From JANMDR01 sp031376425 (GTDB taxonomy: Bacteria > Pseudomonadota > Gammaproteobacteria > Burkholderiales > Usitatibacteraceae), in NCBI GenBank assembly GCA_031376425.1, contig JANMDR010000335.1:1-9019 (forward strand): a stretch of 9,019 nucleotides of DNA, in the 5' to 3' direction. A program made the translations under genes and the position numbers. The notes below the pieces were generated by a model. That model worked only from the letters and a program-made list of their open reading frames with translations, had not been told where the DNA came from and ran no database searches. Positions 6,521 to 9,019 of this stretch are shown here, piece after piece (the first letter of the stretch is position 1; each line of letters begins with the position of its first letter).

Positions 6521-7942
6521 CTATTTCTTATTTTTCGCCGCTGCGCGATCCGCTGTACGGCTTGCGGCACGACTAGCAGCGCGACCAGCAGTACGACCCG
6601 CTACACGTCCCTTAACGAAGCCATCAAGCTCAGTCAACGTATCGGCCAAATCTAAGGTGGCGGAATCTAGGCGCTGCCGTTTTGGGATTTGCTCGCCGCG
6701 TTTAAACAATCGATTATCCAAGGTACGGCTTTGGTCTTTTAACACTTCAAAATTTATCGTAATACCGTATTTCGCAAAGATAGGTTCTAGCTCATAGCGG
6801 CGTTTTAGCAAATCGCGGCGAGTTCCCTGATAGGCGTGCTCACACACCTGCTTGCGGGTGGAGTAGCTGAACAAGTTGGTGAAAAACATTTTTGCATCGT
6901 CTTTGCTTGGCTCAAACAGCACTACGTCGCAATCTTCGAACATGGTTTGATATTTTTGCAAGCCTACATGCATACGCGAATGAATGAGTGCGCGAAAGGT
7001 TTGCGAAAGTACCGTGAGTAGGCCGCCTTCAACCAATTTTTCCATTTCTTGTTTGCCGCGTCGTTTTGCGTAGTTGGCGTCAAACGGGACAAGCGGATTG
7101 ACTGCCAACACAAATTTAGCACCTTCCTGCATCGCCACGGAAGCGTTTAGCGTCTTTTTAAGCGCGCCATCTACATAGTAATGCCCGTCAATTTCAACTG
7201 GCGGGAATAAGCCCGGCAAGGCTGCAGATGCTTGCACTGCAACTGAAATAGGCACGTGCTCAAAACCAACACCGCCAAAACGTACGGATTCACCCGTATC
7301 TAAGTCGGTGGCAACGGAAAAAAGCTTGGGCTTCAACTGACGAAAATCATCGCTTCTACCCGGTTCACTAAACGTTTTTTTCAAAAATAAGCGAATCGAG
7401 GTGTTATCAAATAACCCCGTAGGCAGCGCCCGCGTGAGGCCAGCAAATTTATCGAGCAAGGAACCAGAAAATGGGTGTCGCGCCGTGCGCAACAAGGCTT
7501 TTGCCAATAACGGCGGCATAGATTTCACGCGTGAAAAGTATTCAGCCCATGCAGGCTTTAAAAACAATTCAGGACGTAAGGTTTCTTTACCGCCACCGCG
7601 TTTAGCGATGCCTTTATCAGCGGCGCGATTTTCAATAAATAGCTTAAAAATTTCGCTGGGCGTAATTTTATTGGCCAAACCAGCGGTAATAAAACTGCCT
7701 GCCGACACGCCCACATAGATATCAAACTCATTAAAATCAAGGCCCTCCAAGGCTTCATCAAGCGCCAATAACACGCCAATTTCGTACATTGCACCCAAGG
7801 GGCCGCCACCCGCTAGTGCCAAGCCACGTTTAAGCGGCGCGCCGTTAGCACGACCAGCAGCCGCGCCTGATACAGGCACAGCCTTTTGTTGGGATTTAGT
7901 GGGTGGTGAAGTACTTAATTTTGCTGGTTGTTTGATTGCCAC
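6521..7942 (-). CDS. Patatin-like phospholipase with basic Arg-Ala repeat tail
   Basis: 473 residues. The patatin domain starts near residue 40: oxyanion loop AGGGPLGAMYEIG (44-56), nucleophile Ser80 in GVSAGS, and catalytic Asp258 in VDGA, completing the Ser-Asp dyad. The expected activity is lipid acyl hydrolysis. Residues 1-37 are Ala/Lys/Pro/Ser-rich and likely disordered. Residues 262-440 continue a helical region longer than in compact RssA-type proteins. Residues 446-469 are six tetrads of the form R-x-A-x, followed by KNKK. The start is GTG at 7942 with GGGG 5 nt upstream; an in-frame stop lies a short way upstream and the next Met (52) is past the oxyanion loop. No signal peptide is visible. 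It lies just downstream of the phasin gene beyond a terminator, so it may be expressed by read-through. A granule role is inference from that neighbour. Confidence 0.9.
   Translation of the reverse strand: MAIKQPAKLSTSPPTKSQQKAVPVSGAAAGRANGAPLKRGLALAGGGPLGAMYEIGVLLALDEALEGLDFNEFDIYVGVSAGSFITAGLANKITPSEIFKLFIENRAADKGIAKRGGGKETLRPELFLKPAWAEYFSRVKSMPPLLAKALLRTARHPFSGSLLDKFAGLTRALPTGLFDNTSIRLFLKKTFSEPGRSDDFRQLKPKLFSVATDLDTGESVRFGGVGFEHVPISVAVQASAALPGLFPPVEIDGHYYVDGALKKTLNASVAMQEGAKFVLAVNPLVPFDANYAKRRGKQEMEKLVEGGLLTVLSQTFRALIHSRMHVGLQKYQTMFEDCDVVLFEPSKDDAKMFFTNLFSYSTRKQVCEHAYQGTRRDLLKRRYELEPIFAKYGITINFEVLKDQSRTLDNRLFKRGEQIPKRQRLDSATLDLADTLTELDGFVKGRVAGRTAGRAASRAASRTADRAAAKNKK
6536..6607 (-). repeat. 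Six 12-bp units encoding R-x-A-x tetrads at the patatin C-terminus
   Basis: The codons read RVAG, RTAG, RAAS, RAAS, RTAD, RAAA. Codon choice differs between units (for example CGT, CGC; GCG, GCT, GCC, GCA), so the pattern is conserved at the protein level and not as identical DNA. It gives an arginine every fourth residue, with KNKK after it. Confidence 0.85.
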
Positions 7943-7973
7943 AATTGCCCCGAAAACAGTAACTATCTATGTG

Positions 7974-8010
7974 AAAAAAGCGCGTCTGAGCTGGACGCGC
8001 TTTAGTTTTT
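7974..8010 (-). terminator. Rho-independent terminator of the phasin gene
   Basis: The perfect 10-bp arms AAAGCGCGTC (7977-7986) and GACGCGCTTT (7994-8003) enclose a 7-nt loop. On the minus strand the hairpin ends in a run of six T (7979-7974), and it lies 21 bp after the phasin stop. The plus strand also has TTTAGTTTTT after the hairpin, so it could act in both directions. Only about 31 bp separate it from the patatin GTG. Confidence 0.9.
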
Positions 8011-8031
8011 ACTACAATTGCCTGAAATAAT

Positions 8032-8628
8032 TTAAGCGTGCTTGCGCTTCAATTGGGTCAGCGCTTTCTGCAAATCTGCCATGCGCGCTTGCAACTCTTT
8101 AATATTTTGGCTAGATGGAACACCAAATGTATTCAATGTTTTTGCAACGCGAGCTTCAAATACATGCTCAAGCTTGGTCACGCCTTCACGTGCATTAGCC
8201 ACTGTCGTGTTTAGTGCATGCTCAACATTGGTTTTGAAGCTTTTCTCGCTCTTTGCAGCAAAGTTCTTCATTTCTTTTGCAGCAGCTTCGGCTTTTTCCA
8301 AGGCTACAGCTTGCGCTTGCGCCTGCATTTTTTGGCCATCTTTAGCAAAGCTAGAGGTTTTTTTAGCGATTGCAGCGGCGACGTCAGAAGACATTGCACG
8401 TAAGGTTTCAGCTTGGGTAGTTACTTGCGTAGCGATTGCGCCGTAAGCTTTCACGGCTTCCGCTTGAAAACGCTGTGCCGCGCCGACACCGGCGAGCAAT
8501 ACTTTATGTGCAGAGTCAGCAACATCGGTTGCGGTGTTGCTAACATTTTTAACTGCTGGCTTTGCCTTAGCTTTTGATGCGGATTTTTTTACAGATGCTG
8601 CAGCTTTTTGAACAGGCTTCTTAACCAT
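8032..8628 (-). CDS. Phasin, PhaI/PhaF-type PHA granule-associated protein
   Basis: 198 residues from the ATG at 8628. That start has GGAG (8636-8639) 7 nt upstream. The frame stays open to an ATG at 8793, but the extra 55 residues (MFPLRRWL and so on) look non-coding and have no such site. Residues 1-28 are Lys/Ala-rich (KKPVQKAAASVKKSASKAKAK). Residues 40-52 (AHKVLLAGVGAAQ) match the LAGLGAY region of granule-associated phasins. The middle (60-150) is an Ala-rich amphipathic helix. Residues 155-192 (HVFEARVAKTLNTFGVPSSQ, then a heptad-like helix) match the conserved C-terminal block of the family, which drives oligomerisation. Phasins coat intracellular PHA granules and control their size and number. 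In PhaF the basic DNA-binding repeats are C-terminal; here the basic stretch is at the N-terminus. The gene has its own terminator. Confidence 0.88.
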   Translation of the reverse strand: MVKKPVQKAAASVKKSASKAKAKPAVKNVSNTATDVADSAHKVLLAGVGAAQRFQAEAVKAYGAIATQVTTQAETLRAMSSDVAAAIAKKTSSFAKDGQKMQAQAQAVALEKAEAAAKEMKNFAAKSEKSFKTNVEHALNTTVANAREGVTKLEHVFEARVAKTLNTFGVPSSQNIKELQARMADLQKALTQLKRKHA

Positions 8629-8635
8629 GAAATTT

Positions 8636-8639
8636 CTCC
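8636..8639 (-). promoter_or_regulatory. Ribosome binding site that sets the phasin start
   Basis: GGAG on the minus strand with 7 nt (AAATTTC) before the ATG at 8628. It decides between this start and the in-frame ATG at 8793. Confidence 0.8.
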
Positions 8640-8883
8640 ATTTGTGGCCAAGAATAAGGGCTGGCCATGTGCTGTATAGACTAATAGAATGAATCGGGTG
8701 ATGTTGCGTTGTAGTGTTACCTTTTGCTGTTACCTTGTACGGTTGCTTTTTGCTTCTGAACCGTACTTTAAGCCAACGCCTTAGAGGGAACACACTAAAA
8801 AGATATTAAGTGCAAAGATTTTTCTAGGGCTACGCTTTAACCCAATTGCTAAAATTGCTAATATTGTTTTGACACCGTTAAAA

Positions 8884-9019
8884 GACCTCTGCACAACCAC
8901 ATAAAACCCGATGAATTTGAGCGCTAGCGCAGCGTTGAAGAATTTCTAAGTTGATTGAGCGAAATCAATGTACTTTTCGCAGTTAAATCACGCGCCTTTG
9001 CGCTTGTTAGTCGTTATTT
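8884..9019. mobile_element. Candidate end of an IS5-like insertion sequence (continues beyond window)
   Basis: GACCTCTGCACAACC at 8884-8898 resembles the terminal inverted repeats of several IS5-family elements, which often begin GAGACCTTTGCAC or similar. It is preceded by TTAA (8879-8882), a plausible target. The sequence inside differs in texture from the flank and carries the palindrome GCGCTAGCGC. No transposase can be read in the remaining bases, and the opposite end is outside the window, so which way the element points is not known. The call rests on recalled similarity of the terminus only. Confidence 0.35.

Larger units (their letters stand above)
8629..9019. other. Phasin leader and upstream intergenic DNA
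   Basis: 391 bp with no convincing gene on either strand. Close to the phasin ribosome site lie two copies of TGGCCA (8645-8650 and 8662-8667), which can pair as a small hairpin. Further up, several AT-rich stretches could carry the phasin promoter, but no clean -35/-10 pair was found. The last 136 bp resemble the end of an insertion sequence and are listed separately. A 10-bp palindrome, GCGCTAGCGC, is at 8921-8930. Confidence 0.6.

Noticed and set aside
8042..8446. Open frame of 134 codons on the plus strand opposite the phasin
   Set aside because: It mirrors the Ala/Lys-rich codon bias of the phasin gene, has no ribosome site and reads as Cys/Phe/Ala-rich non-protein-like sequence.
8672..8687. 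CTGTATAGACTAATAG as a second LexA box
   Set aside because: Only the left arm matches; the right half lacks ACAG, so it is not a palindromic SOS box.
8629..8793. N-terminal extension of the phasin to the ATG at 8793
   Set aside because: The internal ATG at 8628 has a good GGAG site at 7 nt and begins with a typical phasin N-terminus; the extension has unlike composition (Trp, Arg, His, Tyr-rich) and no ribosome site.
8869..8897. Plus-strand TTGACA as a promoter reading into the candidate IS end
   Set aside because: The sequence 16-18 bp downstream (around CACAAC) does not resemble a -10 element.

Overview
The window looks like ordinary chromosome from a polyhydroxyalkanoate (PHA)-storing proteobacterium, most likely beta- or gammaproteobacterial. 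The grounds are a LexA of the E. coli/beta type with a matching CTGTAT-N4-ATACAG operator, a PhaI/PhaF-type phasin, Shine-Dalgarno (SD) starts on several genes, and moderate, slightly AT-leaning composition by eye. No tRNA, rRNA or CRISPR array is visible. I did not find a complete new system. What stands out is an unusual LexA, two storage-granule-type proteins with basic low-complexity tails, two nearly identical 15-bp in-frame duplications in adjacent genes, and a possible insertion-sequence end at the right edge.

Layout. Positions 1-1537 (minus strand): an AraC-type regulator with a GyrI-like effector domain, followed by an exported dienelactone-hydrolase-like protein that runs off the left edge. 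Positions 1538-1825: divergent intergenic region ending in a perfect SOS box 2 bp before the lexA start. Positions 1826-2779 (plus): lexA, with a linker of about 100 residues. Positions 2780-3118: a non-coding gap. Positions 3119-5776 (plus): a UDP-glucuronate 4-epimerase, then a membrane-anchored TPR/Sel1 protein. Positions 5827-6336 (minus): an exported SnoaL/NTF2-like protein, convergent with the previous gene. Positions 6521-8628 (minus): a phasin, a rho-independent terminator, then a patatin-like lipase with a GTG start. Positions 8629-9019: phasin leader and upstream DNA, ending in a candidate IS terminus.

How the genes may work together. LexA should repress itself through the adjacent SOS box and be relieved by RecA-stimulated self-cleavage. 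The phasin should coat PHA granules, and the patatin-like lipase encoded just downstream could act at the granule or membrane surface; this link rests only on adjacency and the basic tails. The AraC-type regulator may control the hydrolase behind it. The epimerase makes UDP-galacturonate for surface polysaccharide, but no other sugar gene is in view. Two start sites matter: the phasin begins at 8628, not at the upstream in-frame ATG at 8793, and the patatin gene starts at a GTG.
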